Source: Neobacillus niacini (GTDB lineage Bacteria; Bacillota; Bacilli; Bacillales; Cytobacillaceae). From it: 64,000 nt of DNA. Below the pieces are notes generated by a model that searched no databases, was not told the DNA's origin, and saw only the letters and a program-made list of their open reading frames with translations. How positions within the stretch are numbered: position 1 is the first letter of the stretch; each line of letters starts with the position of its first letter. The translations under genes and the position numbers were made by a program. Shown one piece after another: positions 16,135 through 23,132 of the stretch. Location of the stretch: positions 124,001 through 188,000 of the forward strand of contig NZ_JAMBOB010000007.1 in the NCBI RefSeq assembly GCF_023715415.1. Direction: 5' to 3'.

Positions 16135-17136
16135 ATGTTTGCTAGGGATATTGGGATTGATTTGGGAACGGCTAACGTGTTAATTCACGTAAAAGGCCGT
16201 GGAATTGTATTGAATGAGCCTTCTGTTGTTGCAATTGATAAAAATACAAACCGAGTTCTTGCTGTAGGTGAGGAAGCTCGCCGTATGGTCGGACGTACAC
16301 CTGGGAACATCGTCGCGATCCGTCCGTTAAAAGATGGGGTAATCGCTGACTTTGACGTAACTGAAGCAATGTTAAAACATTTTATTAATAAGCTGAATGT
16401 GAAAGGCTTTTTATCGAAACCGCGTATTTTGATTTGCTGCCCGACGAATATTACAAGCGTTGAGCAAAAAGCAATCCGAGAAGCGGCTGAAAAAAGCGGT
16501 GGCAAGAAGATTTACTTAGAAGAGGAGCCGAAAGTGGCAGCGATTGGCGCTGGGATGGAAATTTTCCAGCCAAGCGGTAATATGGTTGTTGACATTGGCG
16601 GCGGAACGACGGATGTAGCGGTTCTTTCAATGGGTGATATCGTTACTTCATCCTCCATTAAAATGGCCGGCGACAAGTTCGACATGGAAATCCTTAACTA
16701 CATCAAGCGTGAGTACAAGCTATTGATCGGTGAACGTACATCTGAGAATATTAAAATCAACATTGGTACCGTATTTCCAGGATCACGCTCGGAAGAAATG
16801 GAAATTCGTGGACGTGACATGGTCAGCGGCTTGCCGCGTACAATCACGGTTCGCTCTGAGGAAATTGAAGGTGCATTACGCGAGTCTGTGGCTGTTATTG
16901 TGCAAGCGGCTAAGAGCGTTCTTGAGCGAACACCTCCAGAACTTTCTGCAGACATCATTGACCGCGGCGTTATCTTAACAGGTGGCGGAGCGCTGCTTCA
17001 CGGGATTGACGCTTTGCTAGCTGACGAGTTGAAGGTACCAGTCCTCGTGGCTGAGAATCCAATGGACTGCGTAGCAATCGGAACAGGCATTATGTTAGAC
17101 AACATTGATCGAATTGCGAAAAGAAAACTTGGATAA
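16135..17136 (+). CDS. mbl: Rod shape-determining protein Mbl (MreB-like actin)
   Basis: 333 residues, the usual length. Mbl is an actin homologue forming membrane-associated filaments that guide sidewall peptidoglycan synthesis. The phosphate loops DIGIDLGTANVLI and VVDIGGGTTDVAVLS and the adenosine motif GVILTGGGALLHG are intact, and the N-terminal MFARDIG matches Mbl rather than MreB. The ATG at 16135 was chosen by homology; AAGGAGG lies at 16117-16123. The upstream in-frame ATG at 16105 would add ten residues. In B. subtilis flhO and flhP follow mbl; they are missing here. Confidence 0.97.
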   Translation: MFARDIGIDLGTANVLIHVKGRGIVLNEPSVVAIDKNTNRVLAVGEEARRMVGRTPGNIVAIRPLKDGVIADFDVTEAMLKHFINKLNVKGFLSKPRILICCPTNITSVEQKAIREAAEKSGGKKIYLEEEPKVAAIGAGMEIFQPSGNMVVDIGGGTTDVAVLSMGDIVTSSSIKMAGDKFDMEILNYIKREYKLLIGERTSENIKINIGTVFPGSRSEEMEIRGRDMVSGLPRTITVRSEEIEGALRESVAVIVQAAKSVLERTPPELSADIIDRGVILTGGGALLHGIDALLADELKVPVLVAENPMDCVAIGTGIMLDNIDRIAKRKLG

Positions 17137-17154
17137 CAGGTAAGACCTCTTACC

Positions 17155-17198
17155 TTAAAAAAGTCTAGTGACCTTAAAATCATTGGGCTTTTTTTAGT
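17155..17198 (+). terminator. Probable terminator after mbl
   Basis: AAGTCTAGTGA pairs with TCATTGGGCTT through several G-T pairs, followed by TTTTTTT. Confidence 0.6.
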
Positions 17199-17427
17199 TG
17201 GTTTGGTTAGGTTGATAGTGGAATTTGGTAATAAGAATCCAAAAATTTGCAATTACAACAAAAAATTTTCGCCACTTTTTGCCATGGAAATACTTTTTTT
17301 TCGCAAAATTTACTGCTATTTCCCTAATTTTTTTATAAAATAGAGTATAATATTAGGTAAAATGTAAATTCAGGCAAACTACAGGTCCATTACAATATAG
17401 AGGATTTCGGTTAAAGGGGAATACGAG

Positions 17428-17760
17428 ATGTCAGTGAATCATCTAAAACAGGTGAAAACGAGGGAAGAGTATAAGAAGGCGAAGGAAGATGGGGTGCAGG
17501 CTGTAGAAAGTACAGCCACGCAAAAAGCTTCTAAGGTCAAAAGTGCTCAAAAAGCCCACAAAGCTGAAAGTACGAAGAAGAGAATTCGAATCCGTCTGAT
17601 TCCAATTTGGCTGAGGATTGTCTTGTTGGTCATTTTTACAGGAGTTTTTGCAGCTCTTGGTGCCGCGGTTGGGTACGGCGTGCTCGGAAATGGAAATGCC
17701 GGAGATGTGTTTAAAGCATCTACCTGGACACATATTATCGATTTAGTGGAAAAAAAATAA
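17428..17760 (+). CDS. EpuA-like small membrane protein (annotated as RNA polymerase subunit beta family)
   Basis: 110 residues: a charged N-terminal half rich in Lys/Ala/Ser, then RIRIRLIPIWLRI and one membrane helix (about residues 66-90, GVFAALGAAVGYGVLG), ending in TWTHIIDLVEKK. This RLIPIWLR...GxxxGYG...HI pattern is the EpuA/PF11772 family, often labelled DNA-directed RNA polymerase subunit beta although it is a short membrane protein of unknown role. In Bacillus it sits near mbl and fabZ, as here. AAAGGGGA lies eight bases before the ATG. Confidence 0.85.
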   Translation: MSVNHLKQVKTREEYKKAKEDGVQAVESTATQKASKVKSAQKAHKAESTKKRIRIRLIPIWLRIVLLVIFTGVFAALGAAVGYGVLGNGNAGDVFKASTWTHIIDLVEKK

Positions 17761-17763
17761 ACG

Positions 17764-17792
17764 AGGAAGGGCTCACTTGCCCTTCCTTTTTG
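17764..17792 (+). terminator. Terminator after the EpuA-like gene
   Basis: AGGAAGGGC / GCCCTTCCT with a 6-base loop, then TTTTTG. Confidence 0.9.
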
Positions 17793-17844
17793 TATGCTCT
17801 TAATAGTAAAATGTATATATCTGTTCCTAAGAGGAGGTACTAAA

Positions 17845-18270
17845 ATGTTAGATGTGACTCAAATTAAAGAAATTATTCCCCATCGTTATCCCTTTTTGCT
17901 CGTCGATAAAATTTTAGAAATCGAAGAAGGGGTTAGGGCGGTTGGAATCAAAAATGTAACAGCTAATGAAGAATTCTTCAATGGCCATTTTCCTGATTAT
18001 CCGGTTATGCCAGGAGTGCTAATCGTTGAGGCACTTGCGCAGGTGGGAGCGGTCGCTGTATTGAAGAAAGAAGAAAATCGCGGGAAATTAGCTTTTTTTG
18101 CTGGAATTGATGGCTGCCGTTTTAAAAAGCAAGTAAAGCCGGGGGATCAGCTTCGATTGGAAGTTGAAATCATTCGCCTGCGTGGACCGATTGGAAAAGG
18201 TAAAGCGGTGGCGACAGTAGATGGAGAAATCGCCTGCGAAGCAGAAATCACATTTGCACTAGGAAAATAA
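17845..18270 (+). CDS. fabZ: 3-hydroxyacyl-[acyl-carrier-protein] dehydratase FabZ
   Basis: 141 residues. FabZ removes water from 3-hydroxyacyl-ACP in fatty-acid elongation. The hot-dog fold is recognisable from [15 protein letters not shown], and the active-site pair H48 ([11 protein letters not shown]) and E62 (VEALAQ) is intact, as is GRFKKQV-like [14 protein letters not shown]. The ATG at 17845 follows GAGGAGG; the upstream ATG at 17794 overlaps the preceding terminator and is rejected. The place after mbl is conserved with B. subtilis (ywpB), apart from the missing flhO/flhP. Confidence 0.97.
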   Translation: MLDVTQIKEIIPHRYPFLLVDKILEIEEGVRAVGIKNVTANEEFFNGHFPDYPVMPGVLIVEALAQVGAVAVLKKEENRGKLAFFAGIDGCRFKKQVKPGDQLRLEVEIIRLRGPIGKGKAVATVDGEIACEAEITFALGK

Positions 18271-18300
18271 TCGGGGAATCCTCCCGGTTATTTTTTTTTG
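18267..18300 (+). terminator. Terminator after fabZ
   Basis: ATAATCGGG / CCCGGTTAT with G-T pairs, followed by nine T. The stem overlaps the stop codon. Confidence 0.8.
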
Positions 18301-18385
18301 TAATAGTCCTTAAATTCTTGGGGAAAATAACATCAGACCAAGTCAAACGGGTCAATATTTTTTTCATGGAAAGGGGCTTTTACGC

Positions 18386-18727
18386 TTGAAGAAAAAGCTG
18401 TTTTTGGTACTATTAAGTGCGCTTCTATCAGGGTCTATGTTAGCGGGTTGTAATAATAATGACGATGAACAAAATCCGCCGCCACCGGTAAACGATAATA
18501 CACCGCTTGATGATGATAACAACCTGGATGGTAACGGCAACAACGACTTGAACAACACGAACACACGTTATAACAACAATAATGATGTATTTGATAACAA
18601 CTACCCAAGAAGCGAAGACAAAAACACGGATACTGATAAAGATCCGACCAGAGACAGAAATACACCACGGGAAGACATGATTGAAGATGACATTGATATG
18701 AACGACCGCGACAATAAAGACGAATAA
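18386..18727 (+). CDS. Asn/Asp-rich lipoprotein of unknown function
   Basis: 113 residues. A lipoprotein signal peptide with lipobox MLAGC (Cys near residue 24) is followed by a low-complexity chain of Asn, Asp and Pro (NNNDDEQNPPPPVND, later NNDLNNTNTRYNNNNDV), strongly acidic and probably disordered. TTG start at 18386; AAAGGGG lies about 9 bases upstream. It shares a bidirectional terminator with the convergent ywpF gene. Its role is unknown; similar short acidic lipoproteins are common in Bacillus surfaces. Confidence 0.75.
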   Translation: MKKKLFLVLLSALLSGSMLAGCNNNDDEQNPPPPVNDNTPLDDDNNLDGNGNNDLNNTNTRYNNNNDVFDNNYPRSEDKNTDTDKDPTRDRNTPREDMIEDDIDMNDRDNKDE

Positions 18728-18731
18728 AGCA

Positions 18732-18766
18732 CAAGGGGCATGCTGAATCAGCCTGCCCCTTTCATT
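18732..18766. terminator. Bidirectional terminator
   Basis: AAGGGGCATGCTG / CAGCCTGCCCCTT, T-rich on the right and A-rich on the left, between convergent genes. Confidence 0.75.
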
Positions 18767-19198
18767 TTAATCATGTTTAATTTTTAACTTCGGTTTACTT
18801 TTCATTTTATCCTTGAATTCTTCGAGTAAAGCTTGACCGCCAAGGCCTTTTTCAAGCAGGCTGTCGAGCAGCAGCTCAGAATAATCACTCCTGTTTCGGC
18901 GCAATTGACCTTCGAACAGGATACTAATATGTTTTTCAAACTTGTGAAGTGAAGCAACTTTCGTTTGGAAATAGGCAGGTGCGTTTTCGCGCTTCGTAAT
19001 CACGGCTTGTACGATGACCTCGCGACGTTGCTCCTGAATATTTTTGAAAAAGTCATAGAGGGATAAATCCGTATAGGCCTCAAGCAGCCAGCTGGCACGT
19101 TCGTTTTCTTTATTGATAATTAATCCATCTTCTAATGGAATCTCCACTGTATTTCCACCGTCAACAACTTCTAAAGCGACTAACTTAAAGGTTTTCAT
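18767..19198 (-). CDS. ywpF: YwpF family protein
   Basis: 143 residues, soluble. The opening KTFKLVALEVVD and the body DGLIINKENERASWLLEAYTDLSLYDFF (in blocks) fit YwpF of B. subtilis, and the place between fabZ and ssb is the same. No catalytic motif is seen and the function is unknown. The ATG at 19198 follows GTGAGGTATCGCAG on the minus strand, a moderate site. It is divergent from ssb, with 254 bases between. Confidence 0.85.
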   Translation of the reverse strand: MKTFKLVALEVVDGGNTVEIPLEDGLIINKENERASWLLEAYTDLSLYDFFKNIQEQRREVIVQAVITKRENAPAYFQTKVASLHKFEKHISILFEGQLRRNRSDYSELLLDSLLEKGLGGQALLEEFKDKMKSKPKLKIKHD

Positions 19199-19452
19199 CT
19201 GCGATACCTCACTTTCGATTCTCGGGTCACATTTTCTAAATTATAACATATTCGTACTAGAAACAAATGTCGAAAAATATTTGTCGCTTTTTGCAAGTTT
19301 GTACTTTATGTAACAAATGGCCTTCCAAACTCGATTTTTGCCCTAGGTGAAATCATGAATTTGGTGGGAGAATCTCGTCGGAAATTTTCATATCACAATT
19401 TTACAGGAAGGTGCCTGAGGATCTATGATTAAGCCATTAAAAGGAGAGGAGA

Positions 19453-19845
19453 ATGTGTATGATCAATCAAGTCACGATTGTCGGACGACTCACACGCGAT
19501 CCGGAGCTAAGGAAAACAAGTGAAGGGCTGTCGGTAACGACAATCACCTTAGCGGTAAGCCGTCATTTCCGAAATCAGCATGGCGAAATTGAGGCGGATT
19601 TCGTTCCATGCACTCTTTGGAAAAAAGCAGCCGAGAATACTGCTCAATACTGTCGAAAAGGCTCAGTCGTTGGGGTGACAGGCAGGCTGCATTCACGGCA
19701 ATATGACAATAAAGAAGGAAAACGGGTTTATGTGACAGAGGTAGTGGCCGAATCGATTCAATTCCTAGGGGCAAAGCCAAATATCACTCCTGCTGGCCCA
19801 CCTCCAGTTACCGTAACTGTTATGAAGGAGGAGCTGCCATTTTGA
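19453..19845 (+). CDS. ssb: Single-stranded DNA-binding protein (short SsbB-type)
   Basis: 130 residues with an OB fold: [17 protein letters not shown], then [40 protein letters not shown] (in blocks) and [14 protein letters not shown]. The long flexible linker of the main SSB is missing, as in the competence-linked SsbB, but the end EELPF resembles the acidic interaction tip, unlike B. subtilis SsbB. ATG 19453 (MCMINQ) lies six bases after AAGGAG; ATG 19459 is the alternative. The place next to ywpF agrees with ssbB (ywpH). It overlaps the next gene by four bases. Confidence 0.92.
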   Translation: MCMINQVTIVGRLTRDPELRKTSEGLSVTTITLAVSRHFRNQHGEIEADFVPCTLWKKAAENTAQYCRKGSVVGVTGRLHSRQYDNKEGKRVYVTEVVAESIQFLGAKPNITPAGPPPVTVTVMKEELPF

Positions 19846-20120
19846 CAAATCGTGACGATGTAGCCGCCAGTTTAGAACAGCTGCTTGAAAGTTTGATAAA
19901 AATGGTGGGTCGAGCCAATCAGAATAACGACCAATTACAAAAAAGAATGATTGAGATGAACGAAAATACGGAGAGTCTGCAGAAGAGAATCAGCCAGCTA
20001 GAATGGATTATGAAAGGGCAGATAAAGGAACGAGATTGGAGCCCTGTCAGAAATTACCCCACACATCCTCATACACACTCACCATCAGAAATTCACGACC
20101 AAGTCTCCATTCATTTTTAA
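19842..20120 (+). CDS. Small coiled-coil protein coupled to ssb
   Basis: 92 residues. TTG start at 19842 overlapping the ssb stop (TTGA), with AAGGAGGAG about nine bases upstream inside ssb, a clear translational-coupling arrangement. The residues [14 protein letters not shown] and [23 protein letters not shown] form a heptad pattern, so a coiled coil is likely, followed by a His/Pro-rich tail. No family recognised. The coupling suggests a role in the same process as this SSB. Confidence 0.65.
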   Translation: MTNRDDVAASLEQLLESLIKMVGRANQNNDQLQKRMIEMNENTESLQKRISQLEWIMKGQIKERDWSPVRNYPTHPHTHSPSEIHDQVSIHF

Positions 20121-20228
20121 TAGCTTGAATTATTTTGGTAAAACTAAAATCAGCTTCTGATGCCTTTTTCAAAATTTCCCCCAAAGTTAGAGTATAGAAA
20201 AGGTAGTACTCTCCAAAATAATCCTCAT

Positions 20229-20258
20229 TTTCCGGCCAAGCAGCGCCGGAATTTTTTT
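20229..20258 (+). terminator. Terminator after the ssb operon
   Basis: TTCCGGC / GCCGGAA around CAAGCAGC, followed by TTTTTTTAT. About 110 bases without features lie between it and the preceding stop. Confidence 0.85.
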
Positions 20259-20324
20259 ATCTATTTTTCCGTATAAATTATCGGCAGCCGGGCACACTAG
20301 TACAAAACCCCCTGTGTTTTATTT

Positions 20325-20364
20325 TTCGAGGCCGCTGATACTTGATCAGCGGCCTATTTTTTTT
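20325..20364 (+). terminator. Second strong hairpin with T-run
   Basis: GAGGCCGCTGATA / TGATCAGCGGCCT followed by ATTTTTTTT. It stands without an obvious gene between it and the hairpin at 20229, so it may end a short RNA or act as back-up. Confidence 0.75.
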
Positions 20365-20457
20365 ACTAGCTTTGAGAAAGATAAAAGGAGTTATGAAATT
20401 ATTGTCGAATAGTAAATGTTAATGTAAATATTTGTCTCATTGGGGGTCACATAAGCG

Positions 20458-20853
20458 ATGCCAAACTCATTAGTGTTTATTGGAGAACGACCGAGTCACA
20501 TGGAGATGCAAATCAAAGGTAAACCGGATTTCTACGACGCCATCTTACTCTCGAAAAAATCCCATCACCCATCATCAAACCTTTCCTACCATTCTATCCC
20601 TCTTCACCAATCAAGAGTTACCATCCACATTCGTGAGAATAACTCCCTATTTAATTGTTATCATCAATCTCTACAGCTAATTGAAGGCGAAAAGCCACTT
20701 TCCGAGGAAGAGGCTTACGATGTGTTCACAAACTTTGCAATCATGGAGGGCAACAAGGTTGCATTCTTACTACGTTCAGGAAGTAAAAGAATCAAATTAC
20801 GAGAAAAAGTGGAACCCAGGGTTTTGTCAGCGTGTGAAAAACAGGAAATCTAG
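20458..20853 (+). CDS. Unknown protein (131 aa)
   Basis: A soluble protein beginning MPNSLVFIGERPSHMEMQIKG; the middle is rich in His and Ser (SKKSHHPSSNLSYHSIPLHQS) and the second half is acidic to basic (EEEAYDVFTNF...RSGSKRIKLREKVEP). No membrane segment and no family recognised. ATG start with a modest TGGGGGT upstream. In B. subtilis ywpG occupies a similar place near ssbB, but the sequence gives no clear relation. Followed by a terminator. Confidence 0.5.
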   Translation: MPNSLVFIGERPSHMEMQIKGKPDFYDAILLSKKSHHPSSNLSYHSIPLHQSRVTIHIRENNSLFNCYHQSLQLIEGEKPLSEEEAYDVFTNFAIMEGNKVAFLLRSGSKRIKLREKVEPRVLSACEKQEI

Positions 20854-20916
20854 TATGATTTGTTAAAATAGAAGAAACGAAGAAATAGCCATTATGTTAC
20901 AAAGAAATGACAAATT

Positions 20917-20952
20917 GAGGGGTTCGGTTCCTGCCGAAGCCCTTTTCTTGTT
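20917..20952 (+). terminator. Terminator
   Basis: GGGTTCGG / CCGAAGCCC around TTCCTG, followed by TTTTCTTG. Beyond it, 20953-21120 holds nothing recognisable. Confidence 0.7.
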
Positions 20953-21127
20953 TTTAGTTAACCTCGTTTACATCATATATTACACAAATTAGACAGAACC
21001 ATCCCTAAATGACCCTTTTTCCCGTTTCTTTGCGCGTGCACTAATCTTATAAAAGATACTGTAGTATTGCGTAATATTACACATAGAAACATACTGTCCA
21101 CCCCACACGGACAAAAAGGGCAAAATG

Positions 21128-21149
21128 TCCACGAGTGGTGACAGGCACC
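21128..21149 (+). repeat. GGTGACAGGCACC dispersed repeat with GTCCACGAG lead
   Basis: Exact 13-mer at 21137-21149 preceded by TGTCCACGAGT, the same lead as the copy at 26377. A related CTGTCCACCCC stretch lies just upstream at 21092-21102. Confidence 0.85.
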
Positions 21150-21229
21150 GCACTATTACCCATATTTTTCATCTGTTCACATTGTTTTCCACTGTTATAT
21201 GACAATTTGTGATAGAGTTTTAACATTTC

Positions 21230-21246
21230 TGTAATATAACTGGTAC
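21230..21246 (+). promoter_or_regulatory. Candidate WalR box before the 3D-domain gene
   Basis: TGTAAT-N5-TGGTAC differs by one base from the WalR consensus TGTWAH-N5-TGTWAH. It lies just upstream of TATAAA (21257-21262), about where an activator would replace a -35 element. Known WalR targets such as yocH and cwlO encode comparable proteins. Confidence 0.45.
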
Positions 21247-21288
21247 ATTGTCATGGTATAAATAGATTAATAGAGAAGGGGGAAAATT

Positions 21289-22350
21289 ATGCAACTTTTA
21301 AAGCGTATGATTTTCATGTTTCTAACATGCGTATTATTGGTGTCAGGTACCGTTGTGGCACATGCACAATCAAGTAAGGAAGCTTTACATAGTGTGGAGC
21401 AAGAACTTGAACAAAAGGCGAATGAAAAGAACTCTATAAACCAAGAAATTGAAAAGATTAAAAGTGATATGGAAGCTTTACAATCTTATATAGCACAAAA
21501 TAGAGAAGCATTGGCAGGAACACAACAGAGAATCGCAGAAACTCAACAGCAAATCGAAAAGAAAAAAGAAGAAATTGTCGTTCTTCAAGATAAAATTCAT
21601 AACCGTAAAGATGTTATGAAAAGTAGGTTAGTGGCTTTACAAGAGGATGAAAAACTGAATGTAGCCATCAATGTCATTCTAGAATCGAAAAGTGTCGCCG
21701 ATCTTATTCAACGTGCAAGCGCGGTAACGACTTTGTTTAACGCAGATAATGATATTATTAATGATCAAGAAAATGACTTAGCACAAATTGAAAAAGACAA
21801 GCAAGAAATTGCAAAGCATGAGGAACAGCTAGCTTTAGAAAAGGAAACGCTTTCAAAGCAACAAAATGAACTTGCTCTAAATTTACAAAAGAGACAGGAA
21901 TCATTAACCGTCATGCAGCAAAAATACAGCGAAGTTAACGAAGAAATGGCTGGAATTCAAGCTGAACTGAACGCAGCGCAAGAGAAGGTTCGCCTAGAAC
22001 AAGAGGCTGTTAAAACAATGAGCATTGCTAATGCACCTGCTGCTCCTTCGACACCTGCGCCAACGGGTTCAGAAATGTATGTAACTTCAACTGCCTATAG
22101 CTGGCAATCTTCCGGAAGTATTACGTACATGGGATACAATATTAAAGAAAATCCAAATATGAAATTAATCGCAGTGGATCCTTCGGTTATTCCATTGGGC
22201 TCAAAGGTATGGGTAGAAGGATATGGAGTCGCTATAGCAGGTGATACGGGCGGCGCCATCAAAGGCCATAAAATAGATGTATTAATGCCAAACAATGCAC
22301 AAGCATACGCTTGGGGCAGAAGAACAGTAAAAGTTGTAGTCTTACCATAG
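21289..22350 (+). CDS. Secreted coiled-coil protein with C-terminal 3D domain
   Basis: 353 residues. The signal peptide (residues 1-26, ends AHAQS) is followed by a long coiled coil (about 30-245; ELEQKANEKNSINQEIEKIKSD-type heptads) like CwlO/PcsB N-termini. A Pro/Ala linker then leads to a 3D domain (about 262-353) with the conserved aspartates in VDPSVIPLGS, GDTGGAIKG and HKIDVLM. The 3D domain is the catalytic barrel of lytic transglycosylases such as MltA and of YocH/YuiC, so a peptidoglycan hydrolase is inferred. ATG start after AGAAGGGGGA. Confidence 0.88.
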   Translation: MQLLKRMIFMFLTCVLLVSGTVVAHAQSSKEALHSVEQELEQKANEKNSINQEIEKIKSDMEALQSYIAQNREALAGTQQRIAETQQQIEKKKEEIVVLQDKIHNRKDVMKSRLVALQEDEKLNVAINVILESKSVADLIQRASAVTTLFNADNDIINDQENDLAQIEKDKQEIAKHEEQLALEKETLSKQQNELALNLQKRQESLTVMQQKYSEVNEEMAGIQAELNAAQEKVRLEQEAVKTMSIANAPAAPSTPAPTGSEMYVTSTAYSWQSSGSITYMGYNIKENPNMKLIAVDPSVIPLGSKVWVEGYGVAIAGDTGGAIKGHKIDVLMPNNAQAYAWGRRTVKVVVLP

Positions 22351-22357
22351 TAGAAAA

Positions 22358-22396
22358 AAGAGACCTGTCATCGTAAAAAGATGGCTGGTCTCTTTT
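22358..22396. terminator. Terminator between convergent genes
   Basis: AGAGACCTGTCATC / GATGGCTGGTCTCT, A-rich left and T-run right. Confidence 0.85.
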
Positions 22397-22398
22397 GG

Positions 22399-22962
22399 CT
22401 ATTCATTGGATAACTGAGCGTAATTATTCCTTATACTGAGGTAATGTGCACTCATATATATAGCAATTTGGATGGGAACAGAGTAGGTATAGCGCCAATT
22501 TTTTGGTACATATACACCTAACCAATCAAAGACTGGTTCTCCAACATAGGACGCTAAGAGTGCAAAGAAAATAGCTTTCAACCAAGGATTAACGTGAGGT
22601 TTTACTTGCAGCAGCACAATTACCGCAAGGGGCATTAAGGTAACATCCCAGGGAAAGTATGTGGGAAGAACGGGAATAACATGAAACCGATAATGCCAAA
22701 GACCTATTTGGTCTCCTATGATATCCAAAAGAACAGAAATCGTCATAACATAAAAAGCGATATACAGTAACCGGTCGGTACTTCCCCTTTTCCTGAAAAA
22801 AAACCAAATGATCCAAGGCAAAATTGATAAAGCCAAGCCCATCCACCACAAACCAGAAAAAAGGACATAATCCAGCCAGAGATCAATTTTTTTACCAATT
22901 AACCTTTCAATTTGGTTTTGATTTCCGTCGAGAATTTCAATTACTTTCTCCTTATTCGCCAT
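22399..22962 (-). CDS. CBO0543 family membrane protein, copy 1
   Basis: 187 residues, five predicted membrane helices. The family pattern shows in the conserved membrane motifs: D-x2-G-D-Q-x-G-L-W-H-Y near residue 90, YFPWDVTLMPLAVIVLLQ, and ASYVGEPVFDWLGVYVPKNWRYTYSV (in blocks). The glycine-glutamate-proline (GEP) and W-x-Y-x-Y-S residues recur in the copies at 36984 and partly at 46100. Function unknown. The ATG at 22962 follows AGAGGTAATG on the minus strand; the longer frame to 22995 is less likely. Confidence 0.8.
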   Translation of the reverse strand: MANKEKVIEILDGNQNQIERLIGKKIDLWLDYVLFSGLWWMGLALSILPWIIWFFFRKRGSTDRLLYIAFYVMTISVLLDIIGDQIGLWHYRFHVIPVLPTYFPWDVTLMPLAVIVLLQVKPHVNPWLKAIFFALLASYVGEPVFDWLGVYVPKNWRYTYSVPIQIAIYMSAHYLSIRNNYAQLSNE

Positions 22963-23044
22963 ATCATTACCTCTTAACTTTTTACATCTCCTCACATTAG
23001 TATTAAACCCAATCCAAAATGTATGCCATATAAAAAAAGGAAAA

Positions 23045-23084
23045 GGTGCCTGTCACCACCGATAGTGTGGTGGTGACAGGCACC
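23045..23084. repeat. Head-to-head pair of GGTGACAGGCACC repeats forming a hairpin
   Basis: GGTGCCTGTCACCACC and GGTGGTGACAGGCACC, a perfect 16-bp inverted repeat with an 8-base loop. It lies between the CBO0543 gene and the helicase gene. Confidence 0.9.
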
Positions 23085-23132
23085 AAATATACATCAATGC
23101 ATAATTAACCAAATTACCCCAAACTACCAAAG

